From: Gemmatimonadota bacterium
GTDB taxonomy: Bacteria > Gemmatimonadota > Gemmatimonadetes > Palauibacterales > Palauibacteraceae
Reading direction: 5' to 3'
DNA: 64,000 nt
NCBI GenBank assembly: GCA_021295785.1
Contig: JAGWBR010000002.1
Coordinates: forward strand, 64,376-128,375
Under the pieces are notes generated by a model, which was not told the origin of the DNA, searched no databases, and was given only the letters and a program-made list of their open reading frames with translations. Positions 1 to 10,216 of the stretch are shown here, piece by piece. Positions within the stretch are counted from its first letter, which is position 1, and each line of letters opens with the position of its first letter. The translations under genes and the position numbers were made by a program.

Positions 1-586
1 CGTCCAGGTGGGCCTGAACGGCCCGGTTCAGAGTCTGTGCCGAGACGAGATCCCGTCCGAACGGTTTTTCCAGAACCACGCGTGTCCACCCGCCAGACTC
101 GGTTAGCCCGGATTCCGCCAGGAGTTCGACGGTCTCGGCGAAGCTGCTGGGCGGGATAGCGAGGTAAAACACGCGGTTGCCCGGGAGGTTGTACTCCTTC
201 TCAATCTCTTTGACCCGTTTGGCCAGGTCCTCGTAGAGCTCCGGCGTGCTCTCCGGCATCGCATGGTAGAAGAGGCGCGCAGCGGGGACATCGCTCAGGT
301 CGTCCGACGAGAAGCCCGCCGCCTTGAGTTGTTCCAGGGCCCATTCCCGGAACCACTCGTCACCCCGGTCGCATTCGCGGGCTACGGCGATCAGCGCCCT
401 GTCATTGCCTAGCCTGCCCTCGGCCGCCAGACGGCGCAGCGCCGGGAAGAGCTTCTTCCGGCTAAGGTCGCCCGTGCCCCCCAGAATCACGAAAAGGTGA
501 GGTTCGACATTCTGACCGTGTTGGAACATGCCGGGAGAACCGGCTCCCGCAATGGTCTCCGCGGCCAGGTCGTGGGGTGACGTCAT
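1..586 (-). CDS. zwf: Glucose-6-phosphate 1-dehydrogenase (N-terminal part, truncated by window start)
   Basis: Reverse-strand reading from ATG at 586 gives MTSPHDLAAETIAGAGSPGMFQHGQNVEPHLFVILGGTGDLSRKKLFPALRRLAAEGRLGNDRALIAVAR...; GGTGDLxxRKLxPAL is the G6PDH nucleotide-binding motif; VVLEKPFGRDL also present. Absent from ORF track because it runs off the edge. Confidence 0.93.
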   Translation of the reverse strand, partial: MTSPHDLAAETIAGAGSPGMFQHGQNVEPHLFVILGGTGDLSRKKLFPALRRLAAEGRLGNDRALIAVARECDRGDEWFREWALEQLKAAGFSSDDLSDVPAARLFYHAMPESTPELYEDLAKRVKEIEKEYNLPGNRVFYLAIPPSSFAETVELLAESGLTESGGWTRVVLEKPFGRDLVSAQTLNRAVQAHLD

Positions 587-1491
587 TTTTCCTCAACTAT
601 TGCGTGCCCGCCAAATTGGTTGCGAAGCGCGGAGAGCAGCCTGTCAGCGTACGACTCCGAGTCACGCGAACGGAAACGGGCCATCAGCGAAAGCGTGATG
701 ACCGGAGCGGCGACATCCAAATCGATGGCGTCGAACACGGTCCATCGGCCCTCTCCCGAGTCCGAAACGTAGGGCGCGATGTCGCCGAGCGATTGATCCC
801 CCGAGAGCGCACGCTCGGTGAGATCCAGCAACCAGGACCGGACGACCGACCCATGCTGCCAAATCTGGGCAACCTGTTGCAGGTCCAGATCGAATCCCTC
901 GCGGCGGCGCATTATGGCGAAGCCCTCCGCGAACGCCTGCATCATCCCGTATTCGATGCCGTTGTGTACCATCTTCACAAAGTGTCCGGCACCGCTCGGT
1001 CCCACCCGCCCCCAGCCCCTGTCGGCGGCGGGCGCCAGCGTCTCCAGCGCGGGTCGAAGCACTTCAACGTGCTCTTCAGCACCGCCGACCATCAGCGAGT
1101 ATCCCTCGGCCAGCCCCCACACGCCGCCGCTGGTTCCGCAGTCAACGTAACCCAACCCGGTTTCGGCCAGCTCGGCCCCCCGGCGCACGGTGTCGACGTA
1201 CCGAGAGTTGCCGCCGTCGATGATGATGTCACCGGGCTCCAGGCACGGGCGGAGAGTTGCGATCGTAGCGTCTACCGGACCGCCCGCGGGAACCATGATC
1301 CACACGGCGCGCGGAACGGCGAGGCGGGAGCAAAGGTCTTCAAGCCCCGTCGCACCCTCCGCGCCTTCCGCGACGACCGAGGCCACCGTGTCTGGATCAA
1401 GGTCAAACGCCACGACGTGATGGCCGCCCCGTAGCAGCCGCCGAACCATGTTGGCCCCCATCTTCCCGAGACCGACCATTCCCAGTTTCAT
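583..1491 (-). CDS. gnd: 6-phosphogluconate dehydrogenase (decarboxylating), short form
   Basis: MKLGMVGLGKMGANMVRRLLRGGHHVVAFD Rossmann start; DGGNSRYVDTVRRG and GTSGGVWGLAEGYSLMVGG motifs; overlaps zwf start by 4 nt. Confidence 0.92.
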   Translation of the reverse strand: MKLGMVGLGKMGANMVRRLLRGGHHVVAFDLDPDTVASVVAEGAEGATGLEDLCSRLAVPRAVWIMVPAGGPVDATIATLRPCLEPGDIIIDGGNSRYVDTVRRGAELAETGLGYVDCGTSGGVWGLAEGYSLMVGGAEEHVEVLRPALETLAPAADRGWGRVGPSGAGHFVKMVHNGIEYGMMQAFAEGFAIMRRREGFDLDLQQVAQIWQHGSVVRSWLLDLTERALSGDQSLGDIAPYVSDSGEGRWTVFDAIDLDVAAPVITLSLMARFRSRDSESYADRLLSALRNQFGGHAIVEEK

Positions 1492-1529
1492 CAACGCCCT
1501 CCGTATTTCATCAAGGTCTGCCGTCAAGT

Positions 1530-3212
1530 TCAGCCACTGCCGGAAATCACCTCGGCCGCGCGGCCAATCGCCCCCCCCGCCCCCCCCGGGTCGGATTCCG
1601 AGACGGTGAGACGTAGCGCCCGCCTGGACCGCTGGCCGAGTGCCGCAAAGTCCGCGCGCGACTGGGCCGAGATAAGCTCTCCGAACGTGAAATCGGACTC
1701 GGGAACATGGACGTGGGGGGAAGCGTCGTCCACTATCTGCAGGAACACCCCGTTGTTGGCTCCGCCCTTGTGCAGCTGGCCCGTGGAATGAAGGAACCTC
1801 GGGCCGTAGCCGAGTGTGGTTGCCGCGCCCGTGGCACCCGTGACCGCTGTCCGCAGTTGCTGAAGGGCCTCGCTCTCGTCATCTCCCCCCGGCAGGAACG
1901 CCTGGATCGCCACGTAGTCGCCGGGTTCAACAAGCGCCATGAACTCTGACAGAGCGCGCGCGGCATCCTCTGGCTCGGAACTGTCGCCCTCGTACTCACC
2001 TTCGCCGTCCTCCGAGAGGTTCTCGCCGGCGAGGGCTTTTGCGGTGAGCGCCTTTGCCAGCCCCACGTCGGGTTGATTGAACGGATGGACCCCCAGGGCG
2101 GCGCCGGCCATCGCCACGGCGACCTCCCACAAGAAGAACAGCCCGCCAACATCCGACGGCTCGTCCATCCGCAGGTTGATGACGGGATGGCCGGCTGCCG
2201 CCAATTCCTCAACCAGTGTGGCCGCGGTGTCTGGTTCACCCCAACGCTCGGCTTCCTCGCGAGCCTGGTCGGAATCCAGCAGTCCCACGATCACGCGGTC
2301 ACCGCCGTAAGCGCCGACCGGCAGAAGCGGTTCGCCCGCAATCGGCACGAGGCCCTTGCCGTCTTTGCCGAGGCTCTCGGCAATCAGCTGCTCCGCCCAA
2401 TCGGGGAATGCCCGCCAGCGCGGCGACGTGAGGAAGGTCACCTTGTCCCGGCCCGCCTCTGCCGCGACCGACAATGCCGCGCCCAGGGCGAGACCGACGT
2501 TTTCCGGTCCACTCGCGCGGCACAGCCCGGCCGCATCTTCCGCCGACTCAACCAACGGCCGCAGGTCGATCCCCGACAAGCCGGCGGGTGCAAGCCCGAA
2601 CGCCGAGAGTGCCGAGAACCGGCCGCCCACCTCGGGAGGGGTCTCGATCACGGCCCTGAACCCGCGTTCACGGCCCAGCGCGACCAGCGGGGTACCCGGA
2701 TCGGTTAGCGCGATAAAGTGGGGGCCCGGTTCGCCAACGGCTTCCCGGGTCCGAGACCAGAAATGCCTGAACAACGAAAGGGTCTCGATGGTGGTGCCGG
2801 ATTTGCTGGCCACCAGGAAAACGGTCCGGGCGGGTTCGAGTTGCTCGGCGGCCCGCACCGCCGACGGATGTGTGGTGTCCAGGACCGTCAAATGAGGTCC
2901 GTCGCCGTCGAGCGTTGTTGCCATCGTCTCCGGGGCCAGGCTCGACCCCCCCATTCCCAGGAGCACGATATCGGTGACCCAGAAGGGGATCTCGCTCTTG
3001 ATCCGGCCGATCTCCGCCACGACGGCGTCGGCATCGCGGGGCAAATCAAGCCAACCCAGCCGGTCGCCCAACTCCGGCGTATCAGAGGCACCGCCCCACA
3101 GACCCGGGTTCCCGGCCCACAGCTTTTCGGCGGCCCCGCTCTCCCGCCAGCGGGCCAGCAGGCGCCCGACCGCCGGTTCCGCACTCCCTGCCCGAACGTC
3201 TAGTTCAATCAT
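1530..3212 (-). CDS. pgi: Glucose-6-phosphate isomerase
   Basis: 560 aa ORF; VLLGMGGSSLAPETM, VASKSGTTIETLSLFRHFW, VEETPPEVGGRFSALSAFG-type PGI signatures. Confidence 0.88.
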   Translation of the reverse strand: MIELDVRAGSAEPAVGRLLARWRESGAAEKLWAGNPGLWGGASDTPELGDRLGWLDLPRDADAVVAEIGRIKSEIPFWVTDIVLLGMGGSSLAPETMATTLDGDGPHLTVLDTTHPSAVRAAEQLEPARTVFLVASKSGTTIETLSLFRHFWSRTREAVGEPGPHFIALTDPGTPLVALGRERGFRAVIETPPEVGGRFSALSAFGLAPAGLSGIDLRPLVESAEDAAGLCRASGPENVGLALGAALSVAAEAGRDKVTFLTSPRWRAFPDWAEQLIAESLGKDGKGLVPIAGEPLLPVGAYGGDRVIVGLLDSDQAREEAERWGEPDTAATLVEELAAAGHPVINLRMDEPSDVGGLFFLWEVAVAMAGAALGVHPFNQPDVGLAKALTAKALAGENLSEDGEGEYEGDSSEPEDAARALSEFMALVEPGDYVAIQAFLPGGDDESEALQQLRTAVTGATGAATTLGYGPRFLHSTGQLHKGGANNGVFLQIVDDASPHVHVPESDFTFGELISAQSRADFAALGQRSRRALRLTVSESDPGGAGGAIGRAAEVISGSG

Positions 3213-3239
3213 CTCGAGTCCTCGCTCGCCGAAGGCAGC

Positions 3240-4907
3240 TCAGAACAGGCCGACCACCGATCCGTCCTTTTCGATCCTAATGGCCTCGGCTGCCGGGACC
3301 TTTGGCAGCCCCGGCATGGTCATGACCGATCCGGCCCGGGCCACGACAAAACCAGCCCCGGCCGAAGGCGTCACTTCCTGGATCGTAATCCTGAACCCGG
3401 TGGGCCGGCCGCGAAGCGTGGGGTTGTCGCTGAGGCTGTTGGGGGTCTTGGCGATGCAGACCGGCGTCTTGTCCAGACCGCTGACCTCCAGCATCGTAAT
3501 GTCGCGCAGGGCCTTCGCGGCGTAGTCGACTCCGTCCGCGGTGTAAACGGTCCGCGCGATGGTCTCGATCTTGTCCTGGATCGAATCCTGGACGGCGTAC
3601 TTGGGACGGAAATTGGCCTGACCCGAATCCAGCGCGGCCATGACCTCCCTGGCCAGGTCTTCGCACCCGGCCCCGCCGTGCGCGTGCCCCTCGGACCGGG
3701 CCGACCGGACGCCGAAACGCGCACATCCCTCCTCGACGACTCGCAGCTCTTCCTCGGAGTCGGTCCCGAACTGATTAATGGCCACCACGGGCTCCAACCC
3801 GAATCCCCTGATGTTGTCTACGTGCGCCTCGAGGTTGTCCAGCCCCCGGGCCACCGATTCCGAGTCGGGTTTCGCGAGTTCGTCGCGCTTCGAGCCTCCG
3901 TGGAGTTTCAGCGCCCTGATCGTCGCGACGAGGGCCACCGCCTCGGGACTGAGGCCTCCGGCCCGGCACTTGATGTCGAAGAACTTCTCCGCCCCCAGGT
4001 CGGATCCGAATCCGGCCTCGGTTACCACCACCTCGCCGAACGCCAGCCCGGCCCTGGTGGCCATGAGCGAGTTGCAGCCGTGGGCGATGTTCGCGAACGG
4101 TCCACCGTGCACGAACGCCGGTGTCCCCTCGAGGGTCTGCACCAGGTTCGGTCCCATCGCTTCCCGCAGCAACAGGGTCATGGCACCGGCCACCTTCATA
4201 CCCGCTGCGCGCACGGGCTCGCCGTCATGAGAATAGCCGACGATGATCCTGGCCAGCCGTCCCTCCAAATCTTCCAGACTGGAGGCAAGGCAGAAAATGG
4301 CCATGATCTCGGATGCCGCCGTAATCAGGAAACCGTCCTGCCGCGGCATCCCGCTGAGGCGACCCCCGAGCCCGATTACGATGTTGCGTAGCGCCCGGTC
4401 GTTCATGTCCACGGCGCGCTTCCAGGTGACTTGCCGGTGGTCGATGCCCAACCGGTTGCCCTGTTGCAGGTGGTTGTCCAGCGCGGCAGACAACAGCGCG
4501 TGGGTGGAGGTGATCGCATGCAGGTCGCCGGTGAAGTGCAGATTGATGTCGGCCATCGGGATCACCTGCGAGTAACCCCCGCCCGCAGCCCCCCCCTTCA
4601 TGCCGAACACCGGACCCAGGCTCGGCTCGCGGATGCACAGCACCGCCTCCTTGCCGATGCGCCGCAGGCCGTCCGCCAACCCTACCGCCACGGTTGTCTT
4701 GCCTTCTCCCGCGGGCGTCGGAGTCATTCCCGTCACCAGGACGAGGCGTGCCTTTCCCGGCTCTCGGGCGAAAACCGTCTCGGGGCGGACTTTCGCCTTG
4801 AAATGCCCGTATTGTTCCAGTTGTTCCGGGCCCAGATCCAGCTTGGCCCCGATTTCTCGAATTGGTTTGGGTGCGGTTGCTTCCGCGATTTGTACGTCGC
4901 TCAGCAT
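3240..4907 (-). CDS. fhs: Formate--tetrahydrofolate ligase
   Basis: 555 aa; VTGMTPTPAGEGKTTVAVGLADGL, REPSLGPVFGMKGGAAGGGYSQVIPMADINLHFTGD signatures. Confidence 0.97.
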   Translation of the reverse strand: MLSDVQIAEATAPKPIREIGAKLDLGPEQLEQYGHFKAKVRPETVFAREPGKARLVLVTGMTPTPAGEGKTTVAVGLADGLRRIGKEAVLCIREPSLGPVFGMKGGAAGGGYSQVIPMADINLHFTGDLHAITSTHALLSAALDNHLQQGNRLGIDHRQVTWKRAVDMNDRALRNIVIGLGGRLSGMPRQDGFLITAASEIMAIFCLASSLEDLEGRLARIIVGYSHDGEPVRAAGMKVAGAMTLLLREAMGPNLVQTLEGTPAFVHGGPFANIAHGCNSLMATRAGLAFGEVVVTEAGFGSDLGAEKFFDIKCRAGGLSPEAVALVATIRALKLHGGSKRDELAKPDSESVARGLDNLEAHVDNIRGFGLEPVVAINQFGTDSEEELRVVEEGCARFGVRSARSEGHAHGGAGCEDLAREVMAALDSGQANFRPKYAVQDSIQDKIETIARTVYTADGVDYAAKALRDITMLEVSGLDKTPVCIAKTPNSLSDNPTLRGRPTGFRITIQEVTPSAGAGFVVARAGSVMTMPGLPKVPAAEAIRIEKDGSVVGLF

Positions 4908-4919
4908 AGTCGTTCTTGC

Positions 4920-6629
4920 CTACCGGGTTGCATGTTCAGGCGAGCCGCCGCGCTCCGATGTGACCAGCGAAATGAGCAGGGCGGAGGCAACGGTTACCCC
5001 TGTACCGACAACATTGTACCACAGCCAGGCGATTTCGGTCAGGTACGACGCGGCCAACACCGACAGCATTCCGGCCAACAGCCCGAAAAACGCGGCCGGC
5101 GGAGTTGCTCGTTTCGCGAAGAACGCCAGCAGGAACACGCCGAGAAGGGACCCGTAGAACAGCGACCCCACCCGGTTCACAGCCTCGATCAGCGAGCCCA
5201 ATTGACCAGCGTAGAGGGCAAAACCGGCGGCGAGTGCGCCCCAGCATGCCGTGGCGGTCCGCGAGGCGACAAGGCATTCCCGGTCGCTGGCGTTCGGTCG
5301 AAGGTGGCGCTTGTAAACATCCATGACCGAAGCGCTCGTGAGGGCGGTGAGTTCGGAGTCGAGCGATGACATAGCTGCCGCGAAGATCACCGCGATCAGA
5401 AGCCCGAGCAGGCCGGCCGGGACGAAGCTCACGAGGTATGTCGGAAACACGTAGTTCACGTCACTGGTGGCGGCCCCCGTTGCCTCGGCAGTCAGCGCAC
5501 GCGACTCGGCGCGCAGGCTCTGCATTTCTTCGTTCCTGGCGGCCATGCGGCTCGCGGCTTCTTGTTCCTGGTCCAGCGCTCCCGTTCGACGGGCGGCCAG
5601 CGCGTCCATGGTAGCGGCCAGCCGGGCCGAATGAGCCCGTTGGTGGAGCACTTCAAGCTCTTCCAGCCTCGGCCCCTGCTCGCTACGGGCCACCGTCTCG
5701 CGCTCGGCCGTGTTGAACACCAGTGGTTGCGGTTCGAAATGATAGAACACGAACAGCATGACCCCGATGGCCAGGATCGCTGCTTGCATCGGGACCTTGA
5801 GGACCGCGTTGAACAGAAGCGACACGCGACTCTGCCGAAGCGAACGCGCCGTCAGGTAACGCTGCACCTGGCTCTGATCAGCGCCGAAATAACCCATCGC
5901 CAGGAACAGCCCCCCGATCAGCCCGGACCACAGAGTGAACCGGTTGGACGGGTCCCACGACAGGTCGATGGCCTGCCACATCCCGTGGACGCCGCCGACA
6001 TAGGCTGCGTCAGCCACCCCGACTCCCTCGGGCAACGTGCCGAACAAGACGAACAGCGCGGCCGCGATCCCCGCGAAGAGCACCAGCATCTGCACCACAT
6101 CGGTCCAGATCACGGCCGTCATGCCGCCCATCAACGTGTACCCGACCGTGACAGCGCCCATGATCATGATGGTGGTGGTCTCGCTCCATCCCATTATCAC
6201 CGAGAGGACGATGGAAGGGGCGTAGAGCACGATTCCCGCCGACATGCCGCGCGAGACCATGAAGAAAATACTGGCCGCCGTGCGCGTTCGGGCGTCAAAC
6301 CTGCGCTCCAGGTACTCGTACGCCGTAAAGACCTTGGCCCGGTAGAACGCGGGGGCGAAAGTCACCGAGATGATCACCATGGCCAGCGGGAGCCCGAAGT
6401 AGAACTGCAGGAACTCCATGCCCTCGCCGAAGGCCTGCCCGGTGGTCCCGATGTACGTGATTGCGCTGGCCTGAGTGGCCATGACCGACAGCCCGATTGC
6501 GAGTCCGCCCATGCGCCGGTTCGCAAGGAGGTAACCTTCGACGCCCCGGTTTTGCCGGCTGTGGAGCCATGCGAACGCAATGACCGCGGCGAAGTAAAGG
6601 GCGAACACCAACCAGTCGATGGAACTCAC
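4920..6629 (-). CDS. Sodium:solute symporter (SSS family)
   Basis: Multi-TM protein VSSIDWLVFALYFAAVIAFAWLHSRQNRGVEGYLLANRRMGGLAIGLSVMATQASAITYIGTTGQAF...; GTG start at 6629 preferred over the longer tracked ORF (to 6989). Confidence 0.88.
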   Translation of the reverse strand: MSSIDWLVFALYFAAVIAFAWLHSRQNRGVEGYLLANRRMGGLAIGLSVMATQASAITYIGTTGQAFGEGMEFLQFYFGLPLAMVIISVTFAPAFYRAKVFTAYEYLERRFDARTRTAASIFFMVSRGMSAGIVLYAPSIVLSVIMGWSETTTIMIMGAVTVGYTLMGGMTAVIWTDVVQMLVLFAGIAAALFVLFGTLPEGVGVADAAYVGGVHGMWQAIDLSWDPSNRFTLWSGLIGGLFLAMGYFGADQSQVQRYLTARSLRQSRVSLLFNAVLKVPMQAAILAIGVMLFVFYHFEPQPLVFNTAERETVARSEQGPRLEELEVLHQRAHSARLAATMDALAARRTGALDQEQEAASRMAARNEEMQSLRAESRALTAEATGAATSDVNYVFPTYLVSFVPAGLLGLLIAVIFAAAMSSLDSELTALTSASVMDVYKRHLRPNASDRECLVASRTATACWGALAAGFALYAGQLGSLIEAVNRVGSLFYGSLLGVFLLAFFAKRATPPAAFFGLLAGMLSVLAASYLTEIAWLWYNVVGTGVTVASALLISLVTSERGGSPEHATR

Positions 6630-6795
6630 GCGGCGATGGCCGGGGCGAGGGCGGCCGCCGCCCGATTCGGGAGCCCGCCCTGCTTGCTGGATCGCATGCG
6701 GGAAACTACCCGTGCAGGGCCGTGATCGCAGGCGTTTGACAGGTCCGCGGACAGCCGCAATCATGGCGCCGGCGCCGGCGTGAACGCCATGTTGG

Positions 6796-7722
6796 ATGGA
6801 GCATGAACGAATGAGGGGCTGCCCCCCGGGGGTCGGGCCGCCGGTGAAGGCCATCGCCAAACAGGGGAGGTTGGGGACGCATACGAAGATGATTGCCGGA
6901 GCCGCCGCGTTGGTGCTGGCCGGCGTGGCCACGCCCTTTCCGGTAGAAACCCAGCTCAGGCGCGGGGCAGCCATCCAGCCGCTGGCCACCGTGGCGGGAG
7001 GCGATTTTGTGTTTGGCGCCGGTGTCTCCGCCAGGCGCGACGCCGGGTTCCCGCTGAGCGGCCTGACCGGCGACCTCTACTCGTACGCAGCGCTGCACGC
7101 GGCCTACGGGTTCGCGGACAGGGCCGTGTTCGAAATCACGGGAACTCTGGCCAGCGTGCTCCGCGTCGAGTCAGCGGGGTTGGAACCCCCGGCACCCGTG
7201 GAGGGAGCGGGACCGGGGAGCCGGCTGACCGATGTGGGTGACTTCGAGCTCGCAGTTACATTTCTACCCGGCCGGCTGGGTGGATTGCGTTTCGGCGGGT
7301 ACCTGGCCGCCAAACTCCCCAACGCCACCGAGGCCAGCGGGATCGGGACGAACACGACCGACGTGACCTTCGGGGGCGCCGGTGCGTGGGGCGGGAGTGA
7401 GTGGCAGCTGACCTGGCGCGCCGGAGTGAGTATTCTGCAGGTGCCTGCCCAGGTGTTCGAGCAGAGCGATGTATTCGCCTACGCGGCGGAGTGGCTCTGG
7501 TCGCCGGCCGGGAGCGTTCGGGTGGCGGTGGGAACCCGGGGACTGGCCAACACTCGGCCCACGGTGCGGGTCGGGACCGAAGACACCGGAGAAGCGCTCC
7601 TCAGCGGGGAATGGCGTCTGGGAAACTGGGTGCTCGACATAACGGGCGGCCGCGGGTACACAACCCGGTCCGGGTCCTGGACGGCGGGCGCCGGTGTCGC
7701 TTACCGAATTACCAATAACTGA
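6796..7722 (+). CDS. Predicted outer-membrane beta-barrel-like protein of unknown function
   Basis: N-terminal hydrophobic stretch (MIAGAAALVLAGVATPFPVET) followed by amphipathic, aromatic-terminated strands ending ...AGAGVAYRITNN. True start may be internal (about 6889). Confidence 0.55.
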   Translation: MEHERMRGCPPGVGPPVKAIAKQGRLGTHTKMIAGAAALVLAGVATPFPVETQLRRGAAIQPLATVAGGDFVFGAGVSARRDAGFPLSGLTGDLYSYAALHAAYGFADRAVFEITGTLASVLRVESAGLEPPAPVEGAGPGSRLTDVGDFELAVTFLPGRLGGLRFGGYLAAKLPNATEASGIGTNTTDVTFGGAGAWGGSEWQLTWRAGVSILQVPAQVFEQSDVFAYAAEWLWSPAGSVRVAVGTRGLANTRPTVRVGTEDTGEALLSGEWRLGNWVLDITGGRGYTTRSGSWTAGAGVAYRITNN

Positions 7723-7741
7723 CAACGAAGGGGTAACGCCC

Positions 7742-8128
7742 ATGGCGGACGCGGCACGGCGCGGCAGGCATTTCCGTTGGGACGCAATGGCGCTTGAGGA
7801 CGTAACATCCGGCATCCAGCGCAGGATGGTCACGGGGAAGAAGGCGATGATCGCGCAGGTGTTGTTGGAGAAGGGCGCGGTCGTGCCCGAGCACTCGCAC
7901 GAGAATGAACAGTTCACCTACATTCTTGACGGGGCCCTGCGCCTTTGGCTGGGGACTGGTGCCGACGAAGAGGTGTTCGATGTTCGGTCCGGCGAGATAC
8001 TGCACATTCCGTCGAACCTCCCCCACCGTGCGCTGGCGCTCGAAGACACGCTGGATGTCGACGTTTTCTGCCCTCCGCGCCAAGATTGGCTGGACGGGAC
8101 CGATGATTACTTTCGGCGGAAGGGTTGA
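7742..8128 (+). CDS. Cupin domain protein
   Basis: EKGAVVPEHSHENEQFTYILDGALRLWLG...GEILHIPSNLPHRALALEDTLDVDVFCPPRQDWLDG matches cupin motif 1/2 layout. Confidence 0.85.
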   Translation: MADAARRGRHFRWDAMALEDVTSGIQRRMVTGKKAMIAQVLLEKGAVVPEHSHENEQFTYILDGALRLWLGTGADEEVFDVRSGEILHIPSNLPHRALALEDTLDVDVFCPPRQDWLDGTDDYFRRKG

Positions 8129-8147
8129 ATGAGGGAGGCACGCTGAC

Positions 8148-8939
8148 ATGGATCTGGGACTGGCGGGCCGCACTGCGGTCGTAGCCGCTTCTTCCAAAGG
8201 CCTTGGCGGGGCGGTGGCCGAGGAGTTTGCCGAGGAGGGAGCCAATGTGGTGATGTGTGCCAGGGGCGCGGAGGAATTGGCCGCGGCGGCGGAGTCGGTC
8301 CGGGCCAGGGGGTCCGGCGAGGTCCTGGCGCAGGTTGCCGATCTTTCGGAGCTGGGTGCCGGTGAAGAAGTGGTCCGAAGAGCCATCGAGCGATTTGGCA
8401 CGGTCGATATCCTGGTGAACAACGCGGGTGGCCCCCCTGCGGGGCGGTTCGAAGACCACACCCCGGAGGCGTGGCGCGCCGCCGTGCGGTTGAACCTGGA
8501 GAGCGCGCTGGAGATGACCCGTGCGGCGCTGCCCGCCATGAAAGAGGGCCGGTGGGGAAGGGTCATCAACATCACGTCGGTCAGCGTGAAGGAACCGGTC
8601 GATAATCTGATTTTGTCCAACAGTGTGAGGGCAGCAGTGACCGGGTGGGCCAAGACGCTCTCCAACGAAGTGGCGGCCGACGGAGTGACCGTCAACAACG
8701 TTCTGCCGGGGTTTACCCGTACCCAGCGCATGGAACAGCTGGCCAGTGCCACTGCCGAAAGGACCGGTGCCACCGCCTCCAGCGTGATGGAACAGTGGGA
8801 GAAGGTGATCCCTGCCGGGCGGATGGGAGAGCCCCGCGAGTTCGCCGCGGTCGTGGCTTTCGTGGCGTCGGAGCGGGCCAGCTACTTGAACGGACTTTCG
8901 ATAGCCGTGGACGGCGGCCGGACCCGCGCCCTCTACTAA
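8148..8939 (+). CDS. SDR family oxidoreductase
   Basis: LAGRTAVVAASSKGLGGAVAEEFAEEGANVV, DILVNNAGG, C-terminal YLNGLSIAVDGGRTRALY. Confidence 0.9.
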   Translation: MDLGLAGRTAVVAASSKGLGGAVAEEFAEEGANVVMCARGAEELAAAAESVRARGSGEVLAQVADLSELGAGEEVVRRAIERFGTVDILVNNAGGPPAGRFEDHTPEAWRAAVRLNLESALEMTRAALPAMKEGRWGRVINITSVSVKEPVDNLILSNSVRAAVTGWAKTLSNEVAADGVTVNNVLPGFTRTQRMEQLASATAERTGATASSVMEQWEKVIPAGRMGEPREFAAVVAFVASERASYLNGLSIAVDGGRTRALY

Positions 8940-9002
8940 CAGCGCGAACTCTACCCGCGGCGTCCAGAGGACCGCGGCCACGGGACCAAAAGGGAGAACA
9001 GG

Positions 9003-9515
9003 ATGGACAAGGACATTCAGACGGCTTTGAACGAACAGATCAGGCACGAATTCACGGCGGCGTACCTGTACCTGGGAATGATGGCGTGGTTCGAGACAAG
9101 GAGTTTGCCGGGTTTCGGGCACTGGATGCGGCTCCAAGCCCAAGAGGAGCTGGCCCACGCAATGAAACTCGTGGATTTCGTGCTCGACCGGGGAGGGAAA
9201 GTGGAGCTCGGCGACGTTGCCGCGCCCGGAATTGATTTTGAGTCTCCCCACGCGGTAATGAAGGCCGCGCTGGAACACGAGCGGAGGGTCACCGGCCTGA
9301 TCAACCGCGTATACGCGCTGGCTTCGGCAAAGAATGACTATCCCGCCCAGGTCCTCATGCAGTGGTTTGTGGCGGAACAGGTCGAGGAAGAGAAAAACGC
9401 CGGAGAGATCGCCGATCAGCTGGCATTCGCGGGCGATTCCGCCAGCGCCATCCTGGTGCTGGACGGTCGGCTGGCGGCCCGGCAACCGGGAGAGGGGGAC
9501 GGTGGTGAGGGTTGA
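9003..9515 (+). CDS. Ferritin
   Basis: MDKDIQTALNEQIRHEFTAAYLYLGMMAWFETRSLPGFGHWMRLQAQEELAHAMKLVDFVLDRGG; bacterial FtnA-like ferroxidase residues. Confidence 0.93.
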   Translation: MDKDIQTALNEQIRHEFTAAYLYLGMMAWFETRSLPGFGHWMRLQAQEELAHAMKLVDFVLDRGGKVELGDVAAPGIDFESPHAVMKAALEHERRVTGLINRVYALASAKNDYPAQVLMQWFVAEQVEEEKNAGEIADQLAFAGDSASAILVLDGRLAARQPGEGDGGEG

Positions 9516-10216
9516 ATTTGGCTGACGCTAAGGGTTGGGCGCCCGGCGGGGATCCCTATCGGCCCGAACCGCTCTCTACCTATGAACGACTGGCCGAACG
9601 CGAGATGCTGCGCCGGGCCGTTCGGTTTCGCGACAGCCTGCGCCGCCGCCGCACGGTACGGGAATTCTCCGACGAAGCACCGCCTCCGGAGGTCATCGAC
9701 GCCTGCATCCAGGCCGGAGCGACCGCGCCCAACGGTGCCAACCGCCAGCCCTGGACCTTCGTGGTGATCCGAGACCAGAAAATCAAGGAGGTTATCCGGC
9801 GCGCGGCCGAAAAGGAGGAGGCCGAGTTCTACGCCAACCGGGCACCCCCCGAGTGGTTGGCTGCACTGGCAGCCCTGGGAACCGATGAACACAAGCCCTT
9901 CCTGGAAGAGGCTCCGGTCCTGATCGCAATATTTGCACAGAGCTACGAGCTGGCCCCGGACGGCACCAAGATCAAGAACTACTACGTCAGCGAATCGGTG
10001 GGGATCGCCGTGGGCATGCTCATCGCCGCGCTGCACGAGTCGGGGCTGGCCGCGCTGACCCATACGCCCAGCCCGATGCGGTTCTTGAACGAAATACTGG
10101 GACGGCCGAGCAATGAACGACCGTTCCTGTTGTTGGTAGTGGGTTATCCGGCCGCTCGTGCCGAAGTGCCCAGAATCACCAAGAAGTCGCTGGAGGAGAT
10201 CGCGGTCTACCGCTAG
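9512..10216 (+). CDS. Nitroreductase family protein
   Basis: SLRRRRTVREFSDEAPPPEVIDACIQAGATAPNGANRQPWTFVVIRD, FMN-binding nitroreductase pattern; TTG start, 4-nt overlap with ferritin. Confidence 0.88.
   Translation: MNLADAKGWAPGGDPYRPEPLSTYERLAEREMLRRAVRFRDSLRRRRTVREFSDEAPPPEVIDACIQAGATAPNGANRQPWTFVVIRDQKIKEVIRRAAEKEEAEFYANRAPPEWLAALAALGTDEHKPFLEEAPVLIAIFAQSYELAPDGTKIKNYYVSESVGIAVGMLIAALHESGLAALTHTPSPMRFLNEILGRPSNERPFLLLVVGYPAARAEVPRITKKSLEEIAVYR

Noticed and set aside
5562-6725. 387-aa plus-strand ORF
   Set aside because: Antisense to the SSS symporter; Arg/His/Gln-rich shadow ORF.
7914-9485. 523-aa minus-strand ORF across cupin/SDR/ferritin
   Set aside because: Spans three well-supported plus-strand genes; artefact of GC-rich third positions.
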